DNA of 64,000 bases from Venturia oleaginea (lineage: Eukaryota > Ascomycota > Dothideomycetes > Venturiales > Venturiaceae). The stretch lies in assembly GCA_013176395.1 (NCBI GenBank), contig JABMLP010000016.1, positions 248,001 through 312,000 of the forward strand, in the 5' to 3' direction. This document shows, one piece after another, positions 9,855-21,346 of the stretch; the stretch's first letter is position 1; each line of letters opens with the position of its first letter. A program made the translations under genes and the position numbers. The notes beneath the pieces were generated by a model. That model had not been told where the DNA came from and made no database searches. It saw only the letters and a program-made list of their open reading frames with translations.

Positions 9855-10943
9855 TTACTTCAAACACATCAGTGCTCTTTCTCCAAATTCCCTTTTCACG
9901 CTGCCTTCGCCTTTCAACATAGCATACAACCATCTCTTGACCCCCTCGACTTCTCTGGCGCCAAATTTCACAAGGACAAAGCCGCGGATGTTCGACGCTG
10001 TCCATAATAAATCATCCTTGACCTCTTGCTTCTGCCGCCTTGCTCTTCTAGCTTGTGCTGCCTTGCGTGCAGCTTCTGCTTCGCTCGTTTGTTTCTCCCC
10101 CTCGGATTCCGATTCTGACTCCTCGTTGTGCCACTTCTTCGCTCCTATTCGTGGGAGAGCTTTAAATTCGTCCATGAAATACGTTGCGAGGTTCGATAAT
10201 GATGGACCGTATAGGATCAGTGTGCCGAAAACTCCTAATTTATCCAGTCTCGATGCGAAGCCTGGTGGTGTGGAAGAGCCAGTGCATGCTGGGTCCTCGA
10301 GGATGACATTGTCCCGAAGTAGTAATCGCTTCTTCCTTGCTAAGTTGTCCTGTGTTGGAGCAATACTCAGGTAGACCTCGTTCCTGCTGCCATATTTCCA
10401 GATGCGCCAGTTCTCTCCTCGCGCTGCGCGACCTTGTGATACCCAGTCTAGTACGCATAGACTTGCAGTTGTGCCACCATTTGCAGGTTGTATGATATTG
10501 TAGATCTGCTCTTGCACGAAACAACTGCCTTCAAACGGCTGTACTGGATCTGGTAGATAGCATAATGCCGAACCCGGCTCCAAATCCACGACCAAACTCT
10601 GTTTACTGACAGTACTGAGACTGGGGCTTTTGAAGATCTTGGTTGAGCCTTGGGTGAGAAGGATGAGTCGTGTCGTCGGAGCCAATTGGATGGTTAGATT
10701 GATTGCATCTCCTGCTACGAGACCGCCGCCATAAGTAAGAAGATAGATGGTGTGGATGAGCGTTTCGAGGTCCTCCGACGAGGTTGTTGAGGGGAGGACA
10801 TGTTCTAGAGGCGTGGGCGCAATGAGCTTGAGCGGGTACTGATACGAGCACGTTTGGAGACGGGGAGTCGAGGGAGGCAGGAGAGAGACGACTATTCTTC
10901 CATAGCCAGGCTTGGAGTCCGATTTGGAGAATGGACTGGACAT
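9855..10943 (-). CDS. ureD: Urease accessory protein UreD
   Basis: A complete intronless frame of 362 aa. UreD-domain features are visible: an N-terminal GYGRIVVSLLPPS, the block LLTYGGGLVAGDAINL, LILLTQGSTKIFKS, then LEPGSALCYLPDPVQPFEGS and LCVLDWVSQGRAARGE. UreD acts with UreF and UreG to load nickel on apo-urease in the cytosol, so urea can be used as nitrogen source. Length is usual for fungal UreD. A charged insert near residues 270-305 (ESESESEGEKQTSEAEAARKAAQ region) is low complexity and extends the usual domain. The start at 10943 is the first Met of a canonical N terminus. The gene is divergent from SCC3. Confidence 0.95.
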   Translation of the reverse strand: MSSPFSKSDSKPGYGRIVVSLLPPSTPRLQTCSYQYPLKLIAPTPLEHVLPSTTSSEDLETLIHTIYLLTYGGGLVAGDAINLTIQLAPTTRLILLTQGSTKIFKSPSLSTVSKQSLVVDLEPGSALCYLPDPVQPFEGSCFVQEQIYNIIQPANGGTTASLCVLDWVSQGRAARGENWRIWKYGSRNEVYLSIAPTQDNLARKKRLLLRDNVILEDPACTGSSTPPGFASRLDKLGVFGTLILYGPSLSNLATYFMDEFKALPRIGAKKWHNEESESESEGEKQTSEAEAARKAAQARRARRQKQEVKDDLLWTASNIRGFVLVKFGAREVEGVKRWLYAMLKGEGSVKREFGERALMCLK

Positions 10944-11289
10944 TTCATGGCTGCATTATTGTAATTCGTTGTATTGTCTGGTGTTTATGTATAGATACAA
11001 TCAATACTCGTGATAGCGGAAAGTGGGGGGTACTCGGAGTGTCTGCAAATGTTTCTGAACGCGCGCCCGAGAGTTCCAACACTCACTCTCGCCATACAAA
11101 CCACCATCCATCTGATTGTTACCGTACCACACGCAGACATTAGCCAGCTGTATTGTTACGCCTGCAGCACTCATCTCGTACTTTTTCGCGTCTTCAATCC
11201 CGTGCGCCGCCAATTCGCGCATAGAACGCGTCAACTCTCACCATACTCCACGACGCGACATTCCATCGAACTGAACATACTTCATGTAA
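10944..11289. promoter_or_regulatory. Divergent ureD/SCC3 promoter region with MCB-like boxes
   Basis: This 346-bp region separates two divergent start codons. Near SCC3 it holds an exact MluI cell-cycle box ACGCGT (11226-11231) and a one-mismatch ACGCGA (11253-11258). MCB elements bind MBF in yeasts and drive G1/S genes including cohesin genes. Function here is inferred from position only. Confidence 0.45.
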
Positions 11290-14200
11290 ATGCCTGCCCG
11301 AAATTCAAGCATGGAATTGTCTTCGCCAGATCCAGAGCCTACCGCCGCCTCGACGCGCCGGTCTGGTCGCGTATCCCATAAACCACAAATCCTGTCACCG
11401 TCATCCGTAACTGGCAGCAAGCGCAAACGCGGTGATGTTGATACTGATGTTGAGATGGAAGATGCCGGTGAAGAAGACGAGGAAGAAGACGAGGAAGAAG
11501 ATGAGGAGGAAGACGGGAGCGAGGAAAGTGAAGGCGAGCCAGATCCAGAGGAGTTGAAAGAACGAAGGAAGAAGGCGAAGGCACAGAAGAAAGCCGCGCC
11601 CAAGAAGCCTGCTGCTGCCAAACCAGCAGCAAAGAAAGTGAAACAGACGAATGGAGGTACAGTGAGTCTCGCTATCAGGCCGGCGAAACCCAAGGCACCC
11701 AGGAGGAAGCCGCAGCACCAAACCGCGGATGCTGAAGCAGTTGGTGGTTTATATGGTGAGGCTCCTGGATTTTTACAGAAAGATTAACTTACTAATCCGC
11801 GGTTAGCTGAGGTCTTTGGAAAGGGCCAATCTTTGGACGATGCAGCTGCAGCATGGCTAGCCAAATTCAACAGTATCGAGTCCGAGGCCATGGCCGACCT
11901 TTTTAATTTCACCCTTAAGTGTGCCGGATGCGATCACAGGGTCGATGCAGCCGATGTCGAGGATCCTGACGAGTTCACCAACAAAATCGCGGACATACAG
12001 GAGGCATATGGAGCCGTCACAGACTACCCGCTCATCTCAAAGGGCAAGGGATCGAACGCGTTTCGAGACAGCTACACTGGCATATTTGCTTCATTGATGG
12101 CGACTATGGCCAAAACTGGACTGCTATTTTCAAATGAGGCATTCAACGAGGTTCTCAATGCATGGCTGAGTACCATGGCATCCTCTGGCAGTCGGCCATT
12201 GCGGCACACAGCAACCACGGCTTCACTCTCGGTCATCTCTGCTCTCTGTCGAATTGGACACGACAGCCTCGAGGCGTCGTCCAAAACATTGCGCCAGGCA
12301 GTGGGCGAGAAGAAGAAGGCTCGCATGAATAAGGAGCGAGTTGCCGAACTCGAAAAGAAAGTTACTGCAGCCCAAGAACAGAAAGAAGCAATTGACGAAA
12401 TCATCACGGCATGGTTTGATACAGTTTTTGTCCATCGGTATCGCGACGTTGACCCAAAAATTCGCGATGAGGCTATTCGAGCACTCGGAGAATGGATCAT
12501 CCTTTACCCGGATCATTTCTTCGAGGGACAATTTTTGCGGTACATGGGATGGGTGCTCTCGGATACCAACAGAGACACTCGACATGAAGTTTTGCTAGCG
12601 TTGATGAAGCTTTACAAAATGCCGGAAAAGCTTAGTGGTCTACGTACATTTACAGAGCGCTTCCGGTCACGAATCATCGAGATGGCAAGTCGCGACAGTG
12701 ATCCTGCTGTGCGAGCAGATGCTGTACAGCTTGTCGATTTGCTTCGAGAAGCAGGATTTCTCGACCCTGACGACCTTGACACCATCGGTCGACTGATCTT
12801 CGATACGGAACCCAAGGTTCGCAAGTCCGTTGTCGGTTTCTTCACCGAGAATATCGATGAGCTCTATCGCTCAAAGATCGAGGACTTGGGCGGCGAGGAA
12901 GCTCTGGAGGAAGCACTACCGAATGCGGACACGGAAGACGATTTCGACGTACCCAAGCTAGATTGGATCAAGTTGAAGTGTCTCGCTGAGACTCTGCGCG
13001 TCTATGATGCTGTCGACGAGATTGAACCAGATGATGTCCAAGTGCTGCATCGTGCCGGTGCGCCGGATAGTTACATCTTGGTGCCTCAACGCCTCGAGTC
13101 CCGTTTTTCTCTTGCTGCGGAAGCTTTGTACGACAAATTGCCTGAAATCCACGAATGGGAAGTGCTCTCTGGATACCTGTTATACGACCACTCACAAACA
13201 CCCGATGAAGAGTTGATTGGCGCCACCTCCGATACTGCATTCAAGCAATCCTTCAAGATTGACGAGCGGGAAGAAATCTTGTTACTGGAAGTACTAAACT
13301 CGTCTGTGAAGCTCAAGCTCAAGTCTACTGTCGATGCAAACTCGGAAAAGAAGAAGAAGCTCACCAAGGCGCAAAAGGCAGAAGCAGACGAGCTCCAGGA
13401 AACTGCTGCACGCCATCTCGCTCAACTCATTCCCCGGCTGCTGAACAAATTCGGCGCCATACCCGAGGCCGCTTCTGCTGTTCTTCGACTTCAGCACATC
13501 CTCAATCTCGAAATCTTCCAAGAGCTGCGACAAGACCTCACAGCTTATTCTGCTTTGTTGGATGACATCAAGAAGCAATTTTCCTCGCACGGAAAGCCAG
13601 AGGTCTTGCAGGAGGCATCTGTTGCACTATTGCATGCTAAGAGCTACGAAGACCTGGAGGAGGTCACTGAAGGCAAACTCAACGAGTTGTGGGACGACAC
13701 AATCAACACTTTCCATGCGCTGTGCAAAGGCCGCGATCTCACGACTCGCGGCAATCTGGCTGAAGAGATTCTGACTGGTCTTGAGAACTCGGTTCTTCGA
13801 ATCGCCAACCTATCTACCATATCGGACTCTCGCGAATACCTCGATACCGCTCCTGTCATCACGCAGAAGACCAAGTCAAAGAGCAAACAGGGCGCTTCGC
13901 AGACGGAACAAAATTCGGCAATCCTGGCTCTCATTTACATTATCTCTCGGGGAATACCGAACCCGGATCTACCGGATGAAGATACCGATGCGCAAGAGAA
14001 TAGTCTGGTGCTGCAAGCTACTGTCGCGGTCAATTCCTACTTCATGTGGCAGATCTTGTCGATCAAGAAACTGGTCGAAGCTAGTGGTCGTGTGCCATTC
14101 GCTACCTTATCAGATGTGGCTGAAAAACGCGACTTGTACGTGCGAGCGTTGACAGAAGTCCTGCCTACAAGGAAAGGTGCCGATGAATTACGCCTCGCTT

Positions 14201-15129
14201 TGGCTGGATTTTTAATCGATCTGTACTGCATGTTCGGTGGCCTCTTCACTGTGCGACCGAAACCTGGTACCAGAAACCTACCTCCGAACACCCAAGGTGA
14301 TGGCGTTGACGAAGATCCCGAGACTTATAAAACCCTCGCCATGGAAATTCCACGGGATGCTCAACTACTTCTACTCCAGATTCTGAGCGCGACGGAAAAG
14401 CAGTATGCGAAGCGGATCAAGAAAAAGTTGGAGGAGGAGGTTGAAGATGATCCGGTCACGGACGAGGAGCCGGAGGAATCTGACGATGAAGATGATGCTG
14501 CTGAAGAGGGAGATGAACAGAAACTTGCGCACACTCTGCTTGCTGAGAGGAGGCTCTGCGAGTTTACGGGAAAGCTTATTCTGGGTGTTTGGGGGGGTTG
14601 GCTTGATGGAGAGGTTGAAGGCGCGTTCCAGGCTGAAGGTAATGCCGAGGAATCGGAAGCCGATGACGAAGAGAAGCCGAAGAGAAAAAAGAGTAAGAAG
14701 AGTAAGGAGAAGAAGGTTGGTGCTGTCGAGTGGAGGATCAAGAGGAACGCTAAACATCTTGGACCGAATTTCAAGGCGTTGATCGATAGTTTTGAGGCGA
14801 ATCGGCCTGGTGCGCAGAAGAAGACGAGGGCGAAGGCGAGACCGAGAACTAAGACGCCCAAGGATGCGGGCGCCAAGACTGGGGTGGGAGCAGGAGTTGG
14901 AGCTTCGGGCTCGACAGGCCCAAAGGAGAAAGCTGGTAAATTCAAGTCTGCGGCTGTTATTATTGAAGATGATGACGAGGACGAGGATATGAGTGATGAG
15001 ATTGAGGATCCTGATGAGGAGGAGGCGAGGGCTGCGAGAGAAGTCGAGGAAGCGGAAATTGAAGATAGAAGGGAAGCCAATGAGGCTGCTAACATCGTTG
15101 ATAAGGTGGAGAGCATCATGGGTGATTAG
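11290..15129 (+). CDS. SCC3: Cohesin subunit SCC3/STAG (Irr1/Psc3 homologue)
   Basis: Join 11290-11755 and 11807-15129 gives 1262 aa. The 51-bp intron 11756-11806 has a GTGAGG donor, a CTTACTAAT branch region and a TTAG acceptor, and joins TAT G|CT GAG in frame. The N-terminal 155 residues are acidic and basic low complexity (glutamate repeat, then Lys/Ala-rich). The STAG domain begins near residue 239 (DSYTGIFASLMATMAKTG), followed by the stromalin-conservative domain near residues 363-440 (FVHRYRDVDPKIRDEAIRAL, DTNRDTRHEVLLALMKLY). The rest is helical, ending in an acidic/basic tail. SCC3 binds the Scc1 kleisin and DNA and is needed for cohesin loading and sister-chromatid cohesion. Length fits fungal homologues. 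Confidence 0.95.
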
Positions 15130-16391
15130 AGGGCAGCTGACTTAGCAAACCTAAGTGTAATGGGTGTGTTGCTGTGGCTGTGTGATATCAATGGAATGAT
15201 ATGGTCTGCGTATTTGTCTCTCTTGGAGGCTTTCGATAATTGTCTTGTACGTATACACTTTTACTCTCGCGCGGTGTTTCCTTTTCGCGTCCCTCGCTTG
15301 CTCCTGATTTGCTCTATTGACTACGCCGGGATCTGTACTATATTATTTGTTCTGTGAAGAGCTAGGGAATTAGTTACTGACAAAGAGGCTTCGTTGCTCG
15401 AAAATATAAAAGAGTAGGGGAGAGCGGAGCTGGGGTAGGAGGTAGAGAAGGCAGAAACATAGGACTTCCATGTCAGGAAACGAAAGATTTGAAAATTATA
15501 GACGTAGAATGGAAACATGGCGGGTTGTATTTTGCAAGCTAGAAGTGAAATTTGGAAAATGTAAGATAACGTCGGCTTTTACCCAACAAGCCAGAGTATA
15601 GTAGATTCGAACGAAAGCCATTATAAGGAGAATATTTGATGCCTCGATCGTAAGTCTGTACGACGTACGAGATACTAAAAGATACTAACTGTACCTAAAT
15701 TCTTAACTTGACGATTATAGGCTTGACTGAACGCCTAATATCCTCGCCTAACACTATTGTATCTATGTAGGTATTATAATCTAATCTACCACGGCGGCCC
15801 AAACCAGCTATTCGAATATACACTAGAGGAAATCAAAGAAGAATATCCTACAAAGTATAAGTACTAAAGCGGATATAAAGTACTATAAACCCCTAGGTAG
15901 GCCGTACGTAATAACCCGCTTCTTTCGTTTCCTCGATAGATAGTATTCTTAAGATAACCTCTCTTTCTCCCCTCCCACTCTTCCTACCCCAACAAACTAT
16001 ATTCATAGAACCCTGTAGCTGCTGCAACGGAGACCTCGTCTACAAAAAAGAGATATTCTATGTAGACTACGCTTCCATTCCCGGCAGTGGACGGGATAAA
16101 GAAGGTTATGGACAGAAGAGAGTGGGAAGGAAGAGGACAGACGGCGTGGACGTAAAGATAGACATCAACAACTTAACTTCGATACCAGAACACAGAACAC
16201 AGGGATCAAATGAATAGGTCGTACACTTACTTATATTCAAAGACTTGGCTATCATACCATCCAATACAAACACGCACCACTTACAAGCCTAGCATCATAT
16301 CAATGCCCAACATACCTATCCCACTGTCTCATACCGCCCTCCCATCATCGCCCTTCCATCCCTTCCACTCATACCCATCCCAACCCGCCCC
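15130..16391. other. Gene-free stretch with a TA-rich, RIP-like segment
   Basis: About 1.26 kb between the 3' ends of SCC3 and the next minus-strand gene. Roughly 15590-15900 is rich in TA dinucleotides (for example GATACTAAAAGATACTAAC) and has no open frames, which is what repeat-induced point mutation leaves behind; this is an impression, not a computed index. Confidence 0.4.
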
Positions 16392-16883
16392 CTAAAACAA
16401 CCTCGCAACCACCCCCGTAACCACAACAATCCCCGCCAAAATCGCAAAACCAATCCACGGCCTTTGACCCAACCCCAACGCCACCTCCAACGCGTGAATC
16501 CTCGGCGCCAACTCCAGATAACTCTTACCAATCTCCTGCGTACGCCTTTCACTATCCACAAGAACACCCATTGTATCTTTCAAGAGTCTGTTCGTCATGA
16601 ACTGCTGCACATACGCGACGTCGGCATCGAGATGAGGGTGGGTTTCTTGAAGGACGTGCGTCCAGGCGATGATGGAGCCGTGGGTTTCTTTGATGCAGTG
16701 CGCGTTGGAGGGGGATGTGGTGGTGTTGGAGGGACTGCAGGATGGGTAATTGAAGCTTTCGATTAGGATTTGGTGGCGGAGTTCGGCGGGGAGGGTGAGG
16801 AATGTTATTGGTGGGTGTGGGTGCTTCTTTTCGCAGGACTCGGTTGGAGAGAGAGCGTCATCGGAAGTTGGCTTCGTAATCAT
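16392..16883 (-). CDS. Hypothetical protein with 'LPAELRHQI' motif and C-terminal membrane anchor
   Basis: An intact 163-aa frame. Residues about 26-45 read ITFLTLPAELRHQILIESF, similar to the start of fungal 2EXR/F-box-like proteins; a middle helical part carries a conserved-looking Trp (SIIAWTHVLQ) and an acidic VAYVQQF stretch; residues about 140-163 form one hydrophobic segment (IGFAILAGIVVVTGVVARLF) that could anchor it in a membrane. The function is unknown. It is the only intact copy of a family with two decayed relatives at 17488-17830 and 25094-25680. The decay of its relatives suggests relaxed selection on the family here. Confidence 0.6.
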   Translation of the reverse strand: MITKPTSDDALSPTESCEKKHPHPPITFLTLPAELRHQILIESFNYPSCSPSNTTTSPSNAHCIKETHGSIIAWTHVLQETHPHLDADVAYVQQFMTNRLLKDTMGVLVDSERRTQEIGKSYLELAPRIHALEVALGLGQRPWIGFAILAGIVVVTGVVARLF

Positions 16884-17487
16884 CGTCGTCGCGTTATGTT
16901 CAGCTATATGATGAACGTATTCTGCCTTCGATGGTGGATTTGTCGAAACACTGGATACTCGTCAGCAAGTAACACACCCATTGTGGCAATGGGAAACGAA
17001 CGACTCGAACTTCTCGCGCTGATGAGAAATGAGTGCGGCTTTGAGAAGTGAACTGGCCCTCCTGTGCTGGAGTACGGCTATGATTCCGGTGGATGCAGCC
17101 ATTTCGATGTCGCAGGTCTTGATATGGAAGAGGGTAAAGATGGGCTCTGTCAAAGTTAATTCATAAGCGAAACGCCTGAAGAAGTCGCAAGTTGCTCCTT
17201 CTTCAGGAAAGTGCCATGTACAGCCTGTCTCCTACGAAGAGCTCAAGGTGGTATATAATATAACTTGTTGGGAGGCAGCTAGATTAGTCTATCTGAACAG
17301 AGGGTAAAGTATAGTTTCTTCACGTCTTGATCTCTAGCACTGTGAAATCGGGTTCATCTGTTAGGGTCAATAACTTCTTGCGTGAATGAATCATCGAATC
17401 CCGCAATCCCAAAATCCCCATGATTATCTCTCCGTGACACCCTCGGCGAACCATGTACCTCAGTCCACCCCATACTACCGACCCATC

Positions 17488-17830
17488 TACCTTTCCAACC
17501 CCTTCCACGCCTGCGCCAACTTATATCTACTCTTCTCGTTATTCTCCATGAACTCCACAGCCCCTTCTAAGACCACATTATTCAACTCTTTCGCGCCCAA
17601 GTCAAGGTCAGCTTCGAATTCACCGACAACGGAGGTATCAAGGTCTTTCAAAGCCCCCTCCAAAGTTGCCGTCCACGTCTCAATATGTGCTTTGGCTGCT
17701 CGTAAAGACTCGGACTTGAGTTTGTTGGCGATGTTGCTGGTCAGTACGCAGCTCTATTTTGTTGCGAAGCTCTCTTTGATGATCTGTTGACGGATTTCGG
17801 CAAGGAGTATAAAGAAAGTCGTTTCTTGAG
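17488..17830 (-). pseudogene. Decayed paralogue of the 16.4-kb 'LPAELRHQI' family
   Basis: On the minus strand from about 17829, one frame reads LLAEIRQQIIKESFATK, then an in-frame TAG, then HIETWTATLEGALKDLD, EFEADLDLGAKELNN and LAQAWKGLER before the final TAG at 17488-17490. The order and spacing match the intact gene upstream on the same strand (LPAELRHQIL...W..VLQ...). No ATG lies in this frame upstream; the nearest upstream codon is a stop. It is therefore a broken tandem copy. Confidence 0.6.
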
Positions 17831-18405
17831 TGCGGGTTCATCGCAATCTTGTTTTCCGCCGCAGCGGATAGTGTTGAGGGGTTCTTGGTAGGATTGTCCT
17901 TTCTAAAGAAATTAGTAAAGCGATGGGAGTTGGAAATGCGGCTGCTTACGCTTTAATATAATCAATAAATGTCGTGCTGTTGTTCATTAACGATCTTTCG
18001 TGGAATTGAATAGAGCGAGATGCCACAAGGTAGATTATATACCGTCAGAATAGAGTTTGTGTGTAAGACGTGAGATGGAAGTATTAAATGGCCGAACAGT
18101 TATCAAGCTGATCACCGCTACCCTGTCCAGTCAAAGTGTTCTCGCTCGAGCAAGTTAACAACCAACACCCTGCACATCTTTAGCAATAAAAATAATATTA
18201 CATATGTACAAGAATCATGGCATGTGGTATCTACGCTCACAATGCAGAAATTGAAGATAATACTCGAAAGACGTTCGTGACTTCGTAATAAACCGGCGTG
18301 CAAGCTCTTGCTGACACGCCGCTTGGATCCTCTTGGGTAACGAGGACCTAATCCAGGCTTGAATAGAAAGGAGTCGCCGCTTTCCTTGCGGTAAGAGCGG
18401 TCCTC
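17831..18405. other. Gene-free stretch of about 575 bp
   Basis: Between the decayed paralogue and the end of the PLAC8 gene. It probably includes the PLAC8 3' UTR. No other element was recognised. Confidence 0.4.
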
Positions 18406-19522
18406 TCATATACCTCCCTGAGGCGCGTAGACCATGCCTTGACCCACACCAGACCTGTATTGGGTCTGTGTTTGTGCAGGGCCAGCATTGACTCTCAGCA
18501 GGTCTTCTCTTTCTGCAACTTCGCGTTCGTTTTGAATGGCAGTACAACAGCAGCAGCAGCAACTGTGAAGGATGTCCGAGCCCATATTTCCTTGCAGTTT
18601 GTAGGCGTGGCGGATTCGAGTTCGTAGGGTTAATGGAAGGAAACCTGGTATGTATCAGCTCACTACTTGATGTTGGAGAAAGGGGTAAAAACTTACAACA
18701 TAGACCACATAACCCAAAGACAGACATGACAGTACAACGAGTACTGCAATTGCTGAAGCCCAGCATATCCGTTGGATCCTTCTTCGCCGACCTCCGATTC
18801 AATCGATAGGCCGTCCTAGAATCCAAAATACACGGACAGAATACGCCTGTCACGCATGTTCCTACATCGCCAGAGCACTCGCACATGCTATGGTTCCACT
18901 CTGCTTTGTCGTCTGCCGTTGCCGACAACGTCATGTTAGGATGCGCAACTTGGCCCGGCTGATGCAGGTCCGCATTGACGCCATTTGGTCCTGCAAGGGA
19001 TCCAGGTGAAAATATTGGCTGTTGATATGCGCGTTGGGAGTTGGAGGTGGGAATTATCGGTGAGCGAAGTGGGGCCTTGATGTCCTGTTCCTTGATCTCG
19101 TCCGAGTCGGATTTGAGAATCGAGGCTCGATGTGGCCTGAATTGCTCTGGTGGTAATTGTAGTTTCGGTCGTGTATGAGGTAGATTGTAAGTCTGAGGGT
19201 GTGCAGAGAATGGTTGCTGGTGAGGCTGCTGGTAAATTTGAGGCGACACAGCGGAATGATCTATCGGCGCAAAGTATGCTGGATGTGTCTCTGTAGGTTC
19301 CGGATGTGTCTCCGCATATGGAGATTGAGGTTGCCTCTTCTCGTTGTTCATCTCGTGGAAGCTGTCCATCCTGTACGAATGATGCGACTGCCGTTCCTCT
19401 GGAGCATTTCCGATTCCGTATGCGTAAGGTTCGAAACGTGGGTTCTGAAAAGAAGCAGAGGCGGGGGATTCTTGTATGGAGTCTTGAAATCCTGGTGCGA
19501 GTCGGTTCGCATGGTCGTTCAT
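18406..19522 (-). CDS. PLAC8-family cysteine-rich protein
   Basis: Join 19522-18697 and 18644-18406 on the minus strand. The 52-bp intron 18645-18696 has a GTAAGT donor and a CCAG acceptor; splicing gives FGLCGLCCFLPLTLRTRIR followed by HAYKLQGNMGSD and a run of six Cys, and replaces a long frame read through the intron. The first ~230 residues are Pro/Gln/His-rich and disordered. The PLAC8 domain follows: W-x-CEC-type start (EWNHSMCECSGDVGTCVTG), FCPCILDSRTAYRL, then CCCCCCTAIQNEREV. PLAC8 proteins of fungi and plants are membrane proteins linked to cell size, cadmium and calcium handling; the role here is unknown. An upstream in-frame Met at 19639 would add 39 residues; MNDHANRLAP at 19522 looks the better start. 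Confidence 0.85.
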
Positions 19523-20567
19523 CTCAACCCTTGCATGATCCGTCAGTAGGTAGTTCTTCCATGCATATGCACACGACTGCCTACGGTGTTTCCGCGAATG
19601 AGAACCTATTGCCTCGTATATTTGGAAGAGCCCCGGCATTGCTTGTATTTACACTCAAAGGATTCCGTCGTTGGTTGAGAATCGCGTTCTCTGAGCTTTG
19701 GAAGGACGGACTGCGGGGATTCGAAGATGCCATGGCATGGCGCAAGACGATTCGGTCGTCGTACGAGAGTATCGATGGCTCCTAAAGTGTAAATATGCTG
19801 AGGGAAGTAAATATAGAGGTCAACTTGTCGCGCTTTGGAGAAAGGGGACCGGCGACATTGTTCGGTCAATTTTCGTCGCTGAATTGAAGACACACTGTCG
19901 AAAGATATCACACTTGACGGTGATACAGAATGAGAATCTGGCGAGCGCAGGAGGTGAGGAGCTCGTTACAGTCAGCCTGCCTCGCGAGCATAGCCCAGAG
20001 TGACGACTCCCCCTGCCTTCGCAGTCGTGAGTGGTCGGTTGGCTGAGAATGGATGCGCCACCCTCATTTCTACTATGATAGGAACATCGGGTCCATCAGA
20101 GTCTAAGGATCTTCGCAGGTCAGCGGTTCACAATCGGACTCGCCATCCTCGGCGGATGATGGAAGAGGACAAGTTCTGTTCCCGAGTCGGTTTGAGAGAT
20201 GGACATCGTGGCCAGGGATGAAGGATTCCCTGATAACAGCTACCAATACCCATCCAGTTCATTGGCTGTCATCAACGACACCATCGCCGGGGAGATCCCT
20301 TGCATGAACAGGAGCGAACTCAATGATGTTGTGCTTTCAAAGAAGTAATTCATTGGCGCTTTTCTGAGTAGGCAGGGTCACGTGTATTATGGTCCTTTGA
20401 GATCATCTTTGTCTCTTAAACATGATTCGAATGCTCTACGCTCAGTCATCTTCTATCCAACTAGCACACAAATCCCGCTGCATGGAACCCAGCCTGAGCC
20501 CAACAGCGAGCAGCTACGACCGTGAAACAGATTTCGAATGATGCAGCCTCGTTTCACGCCGTTTTGA
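19523..20567. other. Gene-free stretch of about 1.0 kb
   Basis: Upstream region of the PLAC8 gene (minus) and of the hypothetical gene at 20568 (plus), so shared promoter sequence is expected. A longer N terminus of PLAC8 could reach to 19639. Open frames here show no motifs. Confidence 0.4.
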
Positions 20568-21346
20568 ATGGCGTCAGATCAGACCGGTCCTCCGTTAGAA
20601 CAATCTGACTGTTGCGATGGGATATATAGAGGCGTCGAGTCCGACATCGAAAATCACAAGAAACAATCTGCCGAGCTCCAAATCCTTGGTCTCATCATCG
20701 AGGGTGGTGTTGATGTCACGCGCGACCTAGTTGGCAACGTCGCCAGCCTTCCAGGCTACGACGAGTACAAGAAGATATCTGCTGAGTCCAAGATCCTGGG
20801 CTCGATCCTCTAGACAGAATCTGACCCTGGTAAATACGTTTTGGGCGGCGTGCTCAGTGTTCCAAAGGAAATCATCTCTTTTCTCCACGATTACGACCCC
20901 AGGGAGGACAAGAAGAGCAAGCCATGTGCCCAAATCTTTAGCGGACTGTTCGACGAGGAGGAGGAAGCCGTTGAGGATGTTGCTACTGTCTCCGAAGTCG
21001 GTGAGTTTGCCAAGCGTAGTCCACTGGTTCTGTAAGTTGTCTGAACCTGACCAGCTGGGGTAGCTGCTAACAGCAACTCGCAGAGATGGTGTGGCCGATG
21101 TGACCAAGGACGTCTTACATGCTGGAAGATCTATTTTGAAGCAAGTAGTGGGAGATGGAGTCAGCGTTCTCTAAGTTGAAAACATCCGATGCCTCTCGGG
21201 ATCTATTACTGATTACATGTAGTGGCCGTGTCACACAAGGAGCTGGTTCAACCATAAGCGGTGTCTATGATGGCTTTTTAGGCGGTGACGAGAAGAAGGG
21301 CCGCGACCACAAGGACTATAAAATGAACCGTGAGGCAAACTCCTAG
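20568..21346 (+). pseudogene. Hypothetical gene with in-frame stop, probably broken
   Basis: An 81-aa frame starts at 20568 with ESDIENHKKQSAELQILG and a second similar phrase YDEYKKISAESKILGSIL, then a TAG at 20811-20813. The same frame continues past the stop as YVLGGVLSVPKEIISFLHDY and FSGLFDEEEEAVEDV to about 21031; an intron 21032-21082 (GTAAGT...CGCAG) then joins to LDGVADVTKDVLHAG. A last block ending at 21346 reads TQGAGSTISGVYDGFLGG. The internal repeat and the glycine/valine-rich phrases suggest one coherent protein, with no known family recognised. The TAG is not in a typical leaky context. Either the copy is a pseudogene or a small intron is missed. Confidence 0.45.

Noticed and set aside
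14361..15119. 252-aa minus-strand Ser-rich open frame
   Set aside because: Antisense shadow of the charged C terminus of SCC3.
20811..20813. Programmed readthrough of the in-frame TAG
   Set aside because: The context CTC TAG ACA does not resemble known fungal readthrough signals (usually UGA CUA).
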